Assembly (NCBI GenBank): GCA_002480925.1
Contig: DLDA01000017.1
Location: forward strand, 40,998-104,997
Reading direction: 5' to 3'
Length of the DNA: 64,000 nucleotides
Origin: Lachnospiraceae bacterium UBA7784
GTDB taxonomy: Bacteria; Bacillota; Clostridia; Lachnospirales; Lachnospiraceae
Shown here: piece after piece, positions 52,789 to 61,128 of the stretch
Layout: every line of letters starts with the position of its first letter
How positions within the stretch are numbered: position 1 is the first letter of the stretch
Program-made: the position numbers and the translations under genes
The notes under the pieces: generated by a model
What the model saw: only the letters and a program-made list of their open reading frames with translations
What the model was told of the DNA's origin: nothing
Database searches by the model: none

Positions 52789-54102
52789 ATGAAGGCAAAG
52801 AAAATCGTAGCAACCCTTCTTACTGCTTCAATGGCAGCAGGAATGCTCGCAGGATGCGGTGGCTCAGCAACAAAGAGCAGCAGCACTGGAAAGGCAAGCA
52901 GCTCTTCCAAGAAGACTGAGACCAAGGATGTTACACTTACAGTCTGGGGTCCGCAGGAGGATCAGGCAGCCATCGACGGCAAGGATCAGTACAAGGATGG
53001 TATCCTTAAGTACATGTGTGACCAGTTCAACGAGGATCATCCTGAGTGGAACATCACATTCAAGTACGGTGTCTGCTCCGAGGGAGATGCCAAGGACACA
53101 GTCACAAAGGATGTTGATAACGCTGCAGACGTTTATATGTATGCAAACGATCAGATCCCTACACTTGTAAATGCTGGAGCCCTCGCTCAGATCGGCGGTA
53201 ACTATGCAGATCAGGTAAAGAAGGACAACGATAATTCTATCGCAACTTCAGTTACATTCAAGGACAAGGTATACGGAGTTCCTTATACTGGAAATACCTG
53301 GTTCCTTTACTACGACAAGAGCAAGTACTCAGCAGAAGATGTAAAGGATCTGGACACAATGATGTCAAAGGATCTTGGAAAGGGCGTTACAAACTTCGCA
53401 TTCGCTCTTGACAACTCATGGTATATCTCAGCATTCTACTATGGAGCAGGCGGAACACTCTTCGGAGCTAACGGCGATGATCCTACAGCAAAGTGTGACT
53501 GGGACAATGATCAGGGAATCGCAGCTACAAAGTACATGGTAGCACTTGCTAAGAACCCTAAGTTCTCAAACGAGAAGGATGGTTCATCTATCGCCAAGTT
53601 CAAGGACGGAAAGCTCGGAGCTTACTGCTCAGGATCATGGGATGCAGCAGCTATTAAGGAAGCTCTTGGAAAGAACTTCGCATGCACACAGCTTCCTGCA
53701 GTAACAATCAACGGACAGAAGGGTCAGCTCTGCGCCTTTGCTGGATCAAAGGCAATCGGTGTTAACCCTAAATGCAAGGATCAGGATGTAGCAGTAGCAC
53801 TTGCTTCTTATCTCGGATCAGAGGCGTGCCAGAGGATCAGATTTGAGGCTCGTGGAATCATCCCTTGCAACAAGAAGCTCGTTGCATCTAATACAGTTCA
53901 GAAGGATGAAGTCGCAGTAGCTCAGGCAAATACAATTGCCAACACCTCAAAGACACAGCCTGTACTTGACGAGATGGGCGCTTACTGGGATCCGGCAGGA
54001 ACCATGGGCGGCGAGATCGTTAACGGAGATGTAACAGACGCTAACGCAGCAGAGAAGACCAAGAAGATGGTTGAGGGAATCAACAGCCAGATAGGCAAGT
54101 AA
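52789..54102 (+). CDS. Sugar ABC transporter substrate-binding lipoprotein
   Basis: A 437-residue family 1 solute-binding protein. Signal peptide MKAKKIVATLLTASMAAGM ends in the lipobox LAGC at residue 23; a Ser/Lys-rich linker follows. The body (LTVWGPQEDQAAI, GVPYTGNTWFLYYDK, FKDGKLGAYCSGSWD, GSKAIGVNP) is like maltose/maltodextrin-binding proteins. The upstream glucan-degrading fusion supports an alpha-glucan ligand. Codon use is optimised and a partial terminator follows, both consistent with higher expression than the permeases. Confidence 0.92.
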   Translation: MKAKKIVATLLTASMAAGMLAGCGGSATKSSSTGKASSSSKKTETKDVTLTVWGPQEDQAAIDGKDQYKDGILKYMCDQFNEDHPEWNITFKYGVCSEGDAKDTVTKDVDNAADVYMYANDQIPTLVNAGALAQIGGNYADQVKKDNDNSIATSVTFKDKVYGVPYTGNTWFLYYDKSKYSAEDVKDLDTMMSKDLGKGVTNFAFALDNSWYISAFYYGAGGTLFGANGDDPTAKCDWDNDQGIAATKYMVALAKNPKFSNEKDGSSIAKFKDGKLGAYCSGSWDAAAIKEALGKNFACTQLPAVTINGQKGQLCAFAGSKAIGVNPKCKDQDVAVALASYLGSEACQRIRFEARGIIPCNKKLVASNTVQKDEVAVAQANTIANTSKTQPVLDEMGAYWDPAGTMGGEIVNGDVTDANAAEKTKKMVEGINSQIGK

Positions 54103-54135
54103 TCACCAGAAACCAAGGTCTTGATATTATCACGA

Positions 54136-54182
54136 AGAACCCTGGCGCTCTCCGGGTACCCGGGGCGTCAGGGTTCTTTTAC
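54136..54182 (+). terminator. Attenuating terminator between binding protein and permeases
   Basis: A 13-bp stem AGAACCCTGGCGC/GCGTCAGGGTTCT with an inner CGGGTACCCG stem, then TTTTA. Its position explains lower permease expression. Confidence 0.88.
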
Positions 54183-54196
54183 AGAGGACAAATCAT

Positions 54197-55573
54197 ATGA
54201 AGAAACAAAAGGTAAAGGATCCGGAGGAGATCACATTCCGAAATGCCCTTGCCCATGGAGACGCAGCGACGAGATGCTCGGCAGTGATCATGGGAGCCGG
54301 GAATTTCGCGCACAGACAGATAGGAAAGGGACTTATGTATCTGGCTGTGGAGCTTCTCTTTTTCCTGTATATGGCAGAGCTCGGAGTTGGATTCTTGAAA
54401 GGACTCGTAACTCTTGGAACCAATAAGGGAGGAGAGGTATGGAATGACGCCAAGCAGGTATATGAATATACCTCAGGCGACAACTCTATGCTTTTCCTGC
54501 TTTATGGAACCTTCACACTATTTGTGATCTTCTTCTTCGTCATGGTATGGGCTGACGGACTTAGAAGTGCCTACAAGTCACAGATCTATGCAAAGCACGG
54601 AAGACACTTAAACACTTTTGCAGAGGATATAAGGGCGCTGTTTGACGGCAATCTCTACAAGTTCCTGCTCAGCGGACCATTAGTCTGCATCTTTGCATTC
54701 ACTATTGTACCGCTGGTTTTCATGGCTCTGATCGCATTCACGAACTACGATCAGCATCATCAGCCGCCTGGCTCTCTTTTCCACTGGGTAGGTCTTGAGA
54801 ATTTCCAGGCCATGCTTTCATCCGATAACGGACTGGGATACGCATTCTGGCATATACTCGGATGGACCATTGTCTGGGCAATATTTGCAACATTCTTAAA
54901 CTATATCTTTGGAATTGTCCTTGCTCTTATTATTAACAGAAGGGATACGAAGCTCAAGAGCCTGTGGAGATTCATCTTCGTGCTTTCTATCGCAGTACCT
55001 CAGTTCGTATCGCTGCTTATCATGAGGACAATGCTTCAGCCTGACGGAGCAGTAAATGTACTGCTTAAGAATGCAGGACTGATTCAGAGATCGCTTCCAT
55101 TCTGGACCGATGCGACATGGGCAAGGGTTACGGTAATAATAATAAACCTCTGGGTAGGTATACCGTTTACAATGCTTCAGGTAACAGGAATCCTTCAGAA
55201 TATCCCTAAGGAGCTTTATGAGGCAGCAGAGATGGACGGAGCAGGACCGCTTACTATCTTCTTCAAGATAACAATGCCATACATCCTGTTCGTAACGACT
55301 CCTTACCTGATCACATCCTTCGTAGGTAACATCAACAACTTCAATGTGATCTACCTGCTGACAGGAGGAGCTCCGGTTTCCATGGATTACAACAATGGAA
55401 CCGCAGGAAAGACAGACCTGCTTGTAACCTGGCTCTATAAGCTGACAATTGACAAGAAGAACTATAACTACGGTGCAGTCATCTCGATACTCGTATTTAT
55501 ACTTTCCGCAACGTTCTCACTTATAGCGCTTAAGAAGTCAAAGGTATTAGAAAACGAGGAGGCGTTCCAGTAA
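54197..55573 (+). CDS. Sugar ABC transporter permease, MalF-like
   Basis: A 458-residue inner membrane protein, longer than most of its class because of about 150 extra N-terminal residues with two additional helices (LAVELLFFLYMAELGV, MLFLLYGTFTLFVIFFFVMVWA). The canonical six-helix core follows, with the EAA loop as KELYEAAEMDGAGPLTIFFKITMPYI near residue 335 that docks the ATPase. It pairs with the next gene. The N-terminal extension resembles that of MalF-type maltodextrin permeases. Confidence 0.92.
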   Translation: MKKQKVKDPEEITFRNALAHGDAATRCSAVIMGAGNFAHRQIGKGLMYLAVELLFFLYMAELGVGFLKGLVTLGTNKGGEVWNDAKQVYEYTSGDNSMLFLLYGTFTLFVIFFFVMVWADGLRSAYKSQIYAKHGRHLNTFAEDIRALFDGNLYKFLLSGPLVCIFAFTIVPLVFMALIAFTNYDQHHQPPGSLFHWVGLENFQAMLSSDNGLGYAFWHILGWTIVWAIFATFLNYIFGIVLALIINRRDTKLKSLWRFIFVLSIAVPQFVSLLIMRTMLQPDGAVNVLLKNAGLIQRSLPFWTDATWARVTVIIINLWVGIPFTMLQVTGILQNIPKELYEAAEMDGAGPLTIFFKITMPYILFVTTPYLITSFVGNINNFNVIYLLTGGAPVSMDYNNGTAGKTDLLVTWLYKLTIDKKNYNYGAVISILVFILSATFSLIALKKSKVLENEEAFQ

Positions 55574-55574
55574 T

Positions 55575-56420
55575 ATGTCAAGACAAGCAAGAAATATATT
55601 GGTCCATGCGATCCTTGTTGTACTATCAGTGATATGGCTGTTCCCTCTATTCTGGGTAGTCATGATATCATTCAGGGCAGAAAAGGGCTCCTACACGACC
55701 ACCTTCCTGCCAAAGAGCTGGACCTTAAAGAATTACACGACACTCTTTACAGATACAGATGTATTTAATTTCCCAAGATGGTTCTTAAATACTCTTGTTG
55801 TGGCTCTGGTATCCTGTGTAATAGCTACCTTCTTTATAGTAAGCATAGCATATGTAATGAGCCGTCTCAGATTCAAGGCCAGAAAGATGATGCTCAACAT
55901 GAGCCTGATCCTTGGTATGTTCCCTGGATTTATGGCCATGATAGCTATCTATTACATCCTTAAGGGTGTAGGTCTTACTCAGGGAGGACTTAAGCTCGTA
56001 GCTCTTACTATTGTCTACTCAGGTGGCTCAGGAATCCTTAATTATTTCGTATGTAAGGGATTCTTTGATACCATACCTAAGGAGCTCGATGAGGCCGCAA
56101 GGCTTGACGGTGCTACCAATATGCAGATCTTTACAAAGATCACCCTTCCTCTGTCGAAGCCGATCGTGGTATATACGATACTTACCTCCTTCATCGGACC
56201 ATGGTGCGACTTCATCTTCAGTAAGGTCATCATCGGTACCGATGCCAACTACTATACTGTGGCTATCGGACTCTGGAATATGCTCCAGAAGGAGAATATC
56301 TACCAGTGGTACACCAGATTCGCCTCAGGTGCTGTATGTATCTCGGTTCCTATCGCAATACTCTATATCGCGATGCAGAAATACTATACAGACGGACTCA
56401 CAGGAGCCGTCAAAGGCTGA
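55575..56420 (+). CDS. Sugar ABC transporter permease, MalG-like
   Basis: A 281-residue permease with six membrane helices. The EAA loop reads KELDEAARLDGATNMQIFTKITLPL near residue 172, and the C-terminus ends GLTGAVKG as in MalG proteins. It starts one base after the MalF-like gene stop. No ATPase (MsmK/MalK) gene is in this operon, which is common in Firmicutes, where one multitask ATPase is encoded elsewhere. Confidence 0.94.
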   Translation: MSRQARNILVHAILVVLSVIWLFPLFWVVMISFRAEKGSYTTTFLPKSWTLKNYTTLFTDTDVFNFPRWFLNTLVVALVSCVIATFFIVSIAYVMSRLRFKARKMMLNMSLILGMFPGFMAMIAIYYILKGVGLTQGGLKLVALTIVYSGGSGILNYFVCKGFFDTIPKELDEAARLDGATNMQIFTKITLPLSKPIVVYTILTSFIGPWCDFIFSKVIIGTDANYYTVAIGLWNMLQKENIYQWYTRFASGAVCISVPIAILYIAMQKYYTDGLTGAVKG

Positions 56421-56427
56421 TGAATAT

Positions 56428-56460
56428 AAAGCCGCCCCGGCTGGGGTGGCTTTATTTTTT
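56428..56460 (+). terminator. Terminator of the sugar ABC operon
   Basis: An 11-bp stem AAAGCCGCCCC/GGGGTGGCTTT with one G-U pair and a 4-base loop, then ATTTTTTT. Confidence 0.9.
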
Positions 56461-56469
56461 TGTTTGTTG

Positions 56470-56475
56470 TATAAT
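56470..56475 (+). promoter_or_regulatory. -10 box consistent with a leaderless transcript
   Basis: TATAAT ends 7 bases before ATG 56483. There is no Shine-Dalgarno sequence. The -35 region is poor. Confidence 0.4.
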
Positions 56476-56482
56476 TTTTACC

Positions 56483-58141
56483 ATGAGAAAGAAGATAGTA
56501 CAATTACTCTGCCTTTGTATGCTTACGGTCTTTTGCCTGGTATGCGCCTGTCTAACGGGTGATAAGCAGTATAGATCTGCTGAGAGAGAGCGTGTCATGA
56601 GGGCAGCGTCAAGGACTCCATTCGGCAGATATCCGTCAAAGGTGACCTATACCTTAGGCAAGCTTTCGGCAAGTAACAGATCCAATATGCCATCAGGCGA
56701 TTCCTATCAGGATAATGCCTATACCAGGTATGTTGAAAAAAGGATCAACGTAGTAAATAAGGACGTATTTGAGCTTAGTGACAATAACTACAACGACCGT
56801 GTATCTATCTCGATCGCTTCAGGAGATATACCTGATGTATGTTTGGTGAATGATGAGTCAACCCTGCGGAGACTTGTAAGCGCGGGCCTTGTCGAGGACC
56901 TGACCACCGCTTACAGGGACTGCGCCTCATCGAGGATCAAGAAGATATATGAGTCATACGGTGATGAGATATTTGAGCCGGTGACCTTTAATGGCAGGCT
57001 CTATGCCCTTCCCGAGACCAATATAGACAACGGTCCCTCTCTTCTATGGCTCAGACAGGACTGGATGGATGAGCTTGGTCTTTCTGCTCCTGTGGATATA
57101 TCAGATGTAAGGACCATCCTTAAGGCTTTTAAGAGGGCCTATCCTGATTCTACGGGTCTTATCACGACCCCTGAGCTTACAGGAGATGCAGGATATTCTC
57201 AGGAGTATCAGACCGATATCATTTTTGCAGCCTTTTCATCCTATCCAGGCCAGTGGTATAAGAAAAAGGGGCAATATGTATACGGTTCTGTCCAGCCTGA
57301 GACAAAGGAGGCTCTTTCTTATCTCCGGGATATGTATAAGGAGGGGACTCTCGACCGGGATTTCTTTGTCAGGAATTCAGGTAATCTGATAGATCTTGTT
57401 ACAGAAGGAAAATGCGGGGCTTTTTTCGGACCCTGGTGGGCTCCGAACAATCCTCTTATCGATTCAGTAAAAAAGGACAGCAGGGCCAGATGGATGCCAT
57501 ATCTTATCAAGACGGATTCTCAGGGCTTTACCAGCTTCCCCTCACAGAATCCTAATGGCAAGTTCGTAGTCGTAAGGAAGGGCTATAAGCATCCTGAGGT
57601 CGTTATGAAGATAGTAAGCGTGCTCTTTGATGATCTCCCTTACGGGAAGCCTGCGACAAGGGAGCTTGAGGACTACTATATAAATAATGTGGATCCTACT
57701 GCAAGACCCCTGTCAGTAAACGTTGATTTCAAGAATGCCCTTACCATCTGCTATAATGACCTTACAGCAGTCCTTCATGGCAAGATGAAGGCATCCTCTT
57801 TAGACCTGCTTGAGGGCTCCTATTATGAGGCCTGCAGGGACTATCTGAAGTCAGGGAAGGACTCTGATAAGGGATTATACAACTGGGCAGCCTATACCTC
57901 AAGGATTACTGCCTGCAGAGCCTTTACCAACAATAAGGTAAGGGAGGTGAATTGTCTTCATAATATAGAGACAGACGCTATGAAGAAGCGCTGGTGGAAG
58001 CTTAAGGAGCTTGAGCAGAAGACATTTCTGACCATCGTCACAGGAGAATCCCCCTTAAGCAGCTTTGATGAATTCACTAAGGAATGGTACAGACAGGGAG
58101 GCGGACTTATCACCTCTGAGGTAAGATCGCTTTATAAATAA
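56483..58141 (+). CDS. Extracellular solute-binding lipoprotein, LplA-like
   Basis: A 552-residue large family 1 binding protein. Start at ATG 56483; the longer frame begins inside the upstream permease. The signal peptide (KKIVQLLCLCMLTVFCLV) leads to a lipobox-like VCAC. SIASGDIPDVCLVNDE, LPETNIDNGPSLLWLRQDWMDELGL and GKCGAFFGPWWAPNN are typical of LplA-type proteins that work with YesM/YesN-linked importers. It stands alone after the operon terminator, with no ribosome site and a -10 box 7 bases before the ATG. It may serve as an extra or signalling binding protein. Confidence 0.85.
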   Translation: MRKKIVQLLCLCMLTVFCLVCACLTGDKQYRSAERERVMRAASRTPFGRYPSKVTYTLGKLSASNRSNMPSGDSYQDNAYTRYVEKRINVVNKDVFELSDNNYNDRVSISIASGDIPDVCLVNDESTLRRLVSAGLVEDLTTAYRDCASSRIKKIYESYGDEIFEPVTFNGRLYALPETNIDNGPSLLWLRQDWMDELGLSAPVDISDVRTILKAFKRAYPDSTGLITTPELTGDAGYSQEYQTDIIFAAFSSYPGQWYKKKGQYVYGSVQPETKEALSYLRDMYKEGTLDRDFFVRNSGNLIDLVTEGKCGAFFGPWWAPNNPLIDSVKKDSRARWMPYLIKTDSQGFTSFPSQNPNGKFVVVRKGYKHPEVVMKIVSVLFDDLPYGKPATRELEDYYINNVDPTARPLSVNVDFKNALTICYNDLTAVLHGKMKASSLDLLEGSYYEACRDYLKSGKDSDKGLYNWAAYTSRITACRAFTNNKVREVNCLHNIETDAMKKRWWKLKELEQKTFLTIVTGESPLSSFDEFTKEWYRQGGGLITSEVRSLYK

Positions 58142-58150
58142 ATTTCCTCT

Positions 58151-58179
58151 TGACATATTTCAAGAAATAGTATATCCTT
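58151..58179 (+). promoter_or_regulatory. Promoter of amt-PII
   Basis: TTGACA at 58151-58156 with TATCCT at 58174-58179 (spacer 17), or TATATC with spacer 15. The predicted start, near 58186, is just before the leader hairpin. Confidence 0.6.
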
Positions 58180-58190
58180 TATCACATCAC

Positions 58191-58241
58191 AGACAAAGAC
58201 GTCTGGTGCGCTATATAGCGCATCAGGCGTCATTTTTTTTG
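58191..58241 (+). promoter_or_regulatory. Terminator/antiterminator leader of amt-PII (ANTAR-target-like)
   Basis: The hairpin CAGAC-AAAGAC-GTCTG (58191-58206) has the hexaloop AAAGAC, A at position 1 and G at 4. Part of its loop and its 3' arm form the start of a 14-bp terminator (58199-58212 with 58219-58232, loop TATATA, two G-U pairs), then a run of eight T. The arms differ in sequence from the leader at 31436-31480 but the structure and the loop are the same. This supports controlled antitermination, probably by nitrogen status. Confidence 0.78.
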
Positions 58242-58310
58242 GAATTGGAAGAGCATGGCTTTACCTGCAGAGAAGCGATGCGGCTTCCGTTTCTGGAATA
58301 GGAGGAAAAA

Positions 58311-60068
58311 ATGCACTTTGAAATGACAACAGTAATCTGGGTGCTGATCTGCGCAGCACTGGTTTACTTCATGCAGGCAGGATTTGCACTGTGTGAGGCG
58401 GGCCTTACCAGAGCCAAAAACACAGGAAACATTCTGATGAAGAACCTGATGGATTTCTGTATAGGGACACCATGCTACTGGTTCATCGGATTCGGACTTA
58501 TGTTCGCAGGAACAGGAAAGTTCATCGGTAAGTTCGATCCATTCATCACTCATGCAGCCCTTTACGGAGCCAAGAATTCGGTGGTTCCTCAGACAATGCC
58601 TTTATGGTGCTATGTAATATTCGAGACTGTCTTCTGCGCTACAGCAGCTACGATCGTTTCCGGATCCATGGCAGAGAGAACCAACTTCAAGGCATACTGC
58701 ATCTACTCAGCCTGCATTTCACTTTTCATCTATCCTATAACAGGACACTGGGGCTGGGGCGGAGGCTGGCTCGCACAGCTTGGCTTCCATGATTTCGCAG
58801 GATCTGCACTTGTCCATATGGTCGGTGGAACGATTGCCTGCCTCGGAGCAGCAATGCTTGGACCTCGTATCGGTAAGTATGACAAGAACGGCAAGGCAAG
58901 AGCTATCCCGGGACATAACCTTACAGCAATGGCACTCGGAGTATTCATCCTCTGGTTCTGCTGGTTCGGTTTCAACGGCGGATCTACAACAGCAATGGCT
59001 TCAGGAGACAATGCATTTGTAGCATCACTTGCATTCATGAATACGAACCTTGCAGCAGCAGTCGCAACAGTAGTGGCAATGATCTTCACATGGTTCCGCT
59101 ATGGCAAGCCGGATGTTTCGATGACATTCAACGCTTCACTTGCAGGACTTGTAGCTATTACAGCAGGCTGTGACTGTGTTACACCTGTTGGAGCCTTCTT
59201 CATCGGACTTGTATCCGGAATTATAGTAGTATTCTCAGTAGAGTTCTTTGATAACGTAGCAAAGATCGATGATCCTGTAGGAGCTATCTCAGTACATATG
59301 GTAAATGGTGTCTGGGGAACTATTGCGGTAGGCCTCTTCTCAGCCGGAAATGACGGGATAGCAAAGGGGCTTTTCTATGGCGGCGGCTTCAAGCAGCTTG
59401 GAGTTCAGGTATTAGGCTTCATCTGCATTCAGGCATATGCCCTTGTAGTAATGTTCATTGCCTTCAAGATCATTGACAAGGCAGTAGGCCTTCGTGTATC
59501 AGAGCAGATCGAGATCGACGGTCTCGACTATGCAGAGCACGGACTTGTAAGCGCATATTCAGGATTTGCTATCACCGATGTCACAGACATGGAGGTCGAT
59601 GCAAATGAGAACACTGATCTCGGTGAGGATGACTTCGAGAAGGCATCTGAGGCTCAGATCAATGCAGCAGTCAAGGTTCGCGAGGAGGCACCGCTTCCAG
59701 CAGATCTCGACAGCGGTATCCATAAGGTAACAATCATCTGCCGTCTGGCAAAGTTCGATGCCTTAAAGAAGGCACTGAACCAGGTAGGTGTTACAGGAAT
59801 GACAATGTCACAGGTCATGGGATCTGGAATCGAGCGTGGCTCGACAACAAAGTACCGTGGTGCTGTAGTTGATTCGACACTTCTTCCTAAGGTAAAGGTA
59901 GAGGTAGTAGTCGGAAACGTTCCAGTTGAGAACGTGATAGAAGCTGCGAAGAAGACCCTTTATACCGGTCATATCGGCGACGGGAAGATCTTCGTATATA
60001 ACGTTACCAGGGTTGTTAAGGTCCGCACCGGAGAGGAAGATTTCAAAGCCCTTGCTGATGTGGAATAA
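58311..60068 (+). CDS. amt: Ammonium transporter fused to a PII domain
   Basis: A 585-residue protein with GGAGGAAA before ATG 58311. Residues about 1-410 are an 11-helix Amt channel (FALCEAGLTRAKN, ETVFCATAATIVSG, MVGGTIACLGAAMLGPR, the pore histidines in VHMVGG and VHMVNG). A charged linker at about 410-468 leads to a GlnB-like PII domain with LAKFDALKKALNQVGV, T-loop GSGIERGSTTKYRGAVVDSTLLPKVKVEVVV and TGHIGDGKIFVYNV. The T-loop lacks the uridylylated Tyr (Val-Val at its place). The PII part should gate the attached channel by ATP/ADP and 2-oxoglutarate. Confidence 0.95.
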   Translation: MHFEMTTVIWVLICAALVYFMQAGFALCEAGLTRAKNTGNILMKNLMDFCIGTPCYWFIGFGLMFAGTGKFIGKFDPFITHAALYGAKNSVVPQTMPLWCYVIFETVFCATAATIVSGSMAERTNFKAYCIYSACISLFIYPITGHWGWGGGWLAQLGFHDFAGSALVHMVGGTIACLGAAMLGPRIGKYDKNGKARAIPGHNLTAMALGVFILWFCWFGFNGGSTTAMASGDNAFVASLAFMNTNLAAAVATVVAMIFTWFRYGKPDVSMTFNASLAGLVAITAGCDCVTPVGAFFIGLVSGIIVVFSVEFFDNVAKIDDPVGAISVHMVNGVWGTIAVGLFSAGNDGIAKGLFYGGGFKQLGVQVLGFICIQAYALVVMFIAFKIIDKAVGLRVSEQIEIDGLDYAEHGLVSAYSGFAITDVTDMEVDANENTDLGEDDFEKASEAQINAAVKVREEAPLPADLDSGIHKVTIICRLAKFDALKKALNQVGVTGMTMSQVMGSGIERGSTTKYRGAVVDSTLLPKVKVEVVVGNVPVENVIEAAKKTLYTGHIGDGKIFVYNVTRVVKVRTGEEDFKALADVE

Positions 60069-60096
60069 ACAACATATATCTTTTCTTTCCTTTTTC

Positions 60097-60130
60097 AGAG
60101 GCGGCTGGTTTACAGCCGTCTCTAATATTT
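60097..60130 (+). terminator. Terminator after amt-PII
   Basis: An 11-bp stem AGAGGCGGCTG/CAGCCGTCTCT with loop GTTTA, then AATATTTTA; the T-run is weak. Confidence 0.6.
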
Positions 60131-61128
60131 TATGCCCCCTGGTCTCTTTTGTTCTTTATTATCATGATTATCACTACAGGGGCTCCTATTATAGAGGTGA
60201 CTGTGCTGATATTAAGCTCTGTAGGTGAGAAGAGGGCCCTTGCCATAAGGTCGCACACAAGGCACATAAGGGAGCCTGTAAGAAAGGCGGCTGGTATCAC
60301 AAAAAGAGGCCTTGTATTTCCTAAAAGTCTCGAGGCAAGGAATGGAACAGCGACTCCAACGAAGGATACAGGCCCGGCAAAGGCGGCGGCTGTTGCTGAG
60401 AGGATACCGCTTATTATAATGATAAGGATCCGAAGCCGCTTTACATTTACTCCCATCGTAAAGGCATAGGATTCAGAAAGCATAAGAGCCTCTATAGGCT
60501 TTGACAGGGCAAGGACTATGATAAAGCAGGCCAAAACTATTATAAATGATATATGGACGCTTCTCATATCGGCTCCTGAAAAGCTTCCCCTGGTCCAGTT
60601 ATGGAGATTTATTATGTCGTTGTCAGAAAAAAATGTGACAAGCATATCGCAGACAGCATTGCAGATATAGCCTGTCATTATGCCGGCTATAAGAAGTGGG
60701 GCTATTCCGCTTATATGGGATGATATAAGGACAAGAAATAAAATTACAGCCATAGATCCGGCAAAGGCAGCGAGAACCATTGACAGGCTTGAAAGTCTTG
60801 CCGAAAAGGAGACTGACATAAATAGCAGGATGGCGACAGCCATCTTCGCTCCGGATGAAATACCAAGTACGAATGGACCGGCTATCGGATTCCTGAAATA
60901 TGTCTGAAGCAGGAAGCCTGAAACGGCAAGGGCTCCGCCTATTATCATTGAAAGCAGAGCCCTTGGAAGTCTGATCTGTCTTATTATGACCTGATCCCTG
61001 TCAAGTATATGAGACAGGGGGATCCTTACTGAGCCGGTCGAAATGTTTATCAAAAAGAAGATGATAAGCAGGCATAAAAGCAGTACAATGGTCAGTATGA
61101 AACGTCTGTAGTCTTTTTTTTGTGTCAT
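60130..61128 (-). CDS. FecCD-family iron/heme ABC transporter permease
   Basis: A 332-residue permease with about 9-10 helices. RLPRALLSMIIGGALAVSGFLLQTYFRNPIAGPFVLGISSGA is the FecCD/BtuC N-terminal signature, and GPVSFVGVAVPFLASRLLGNTRP is the C-terminal one that docks the ATPase. It takes up siderophore, heme or B12-like ligands with the binding protein encoded upstream; the stop of that gene overlaps this start (TAATG). The usual ATPase gene does not follow: the next gene is convergent amt-PII. Confidence 0.93.
   Translation of the reverse strand: MTQKKDYRRFILTIVLLLCLLIIFFLINISTGSVRIPLSHILDRDQVIIRQIRLPRALLSMIIGGALAVSGFLLQTYFRNPIAGPFVLGISSGAKMAVAILLFMSVSFSARLSSLSMVLAAFAGSMAVILFLVLISSHISGIAPLLIAGIMTGYICNAVCDMLVTFFSDNDIINLHNWTRGSFSGADMRSVHISFIIVLACFIIVLALSKPIEALMLSESYAFTMGVNVKRLRILIIIISGILSATAAAFAGPVSFVGVAVPFLASRLLGNTRPLFVIPAAFLTGSLMCLVCDLMARALFSPTELNISTVTSIIGAPVVIIMIIKNKRDQGA

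Noticed and set aside
54121..54426. An 101-codon frame across the binding-protein/permease junction
   Set aside because: It spans the attenuating terminator and overlaps the MalF-like gene in another frame, with a composition unlike real proteins here.
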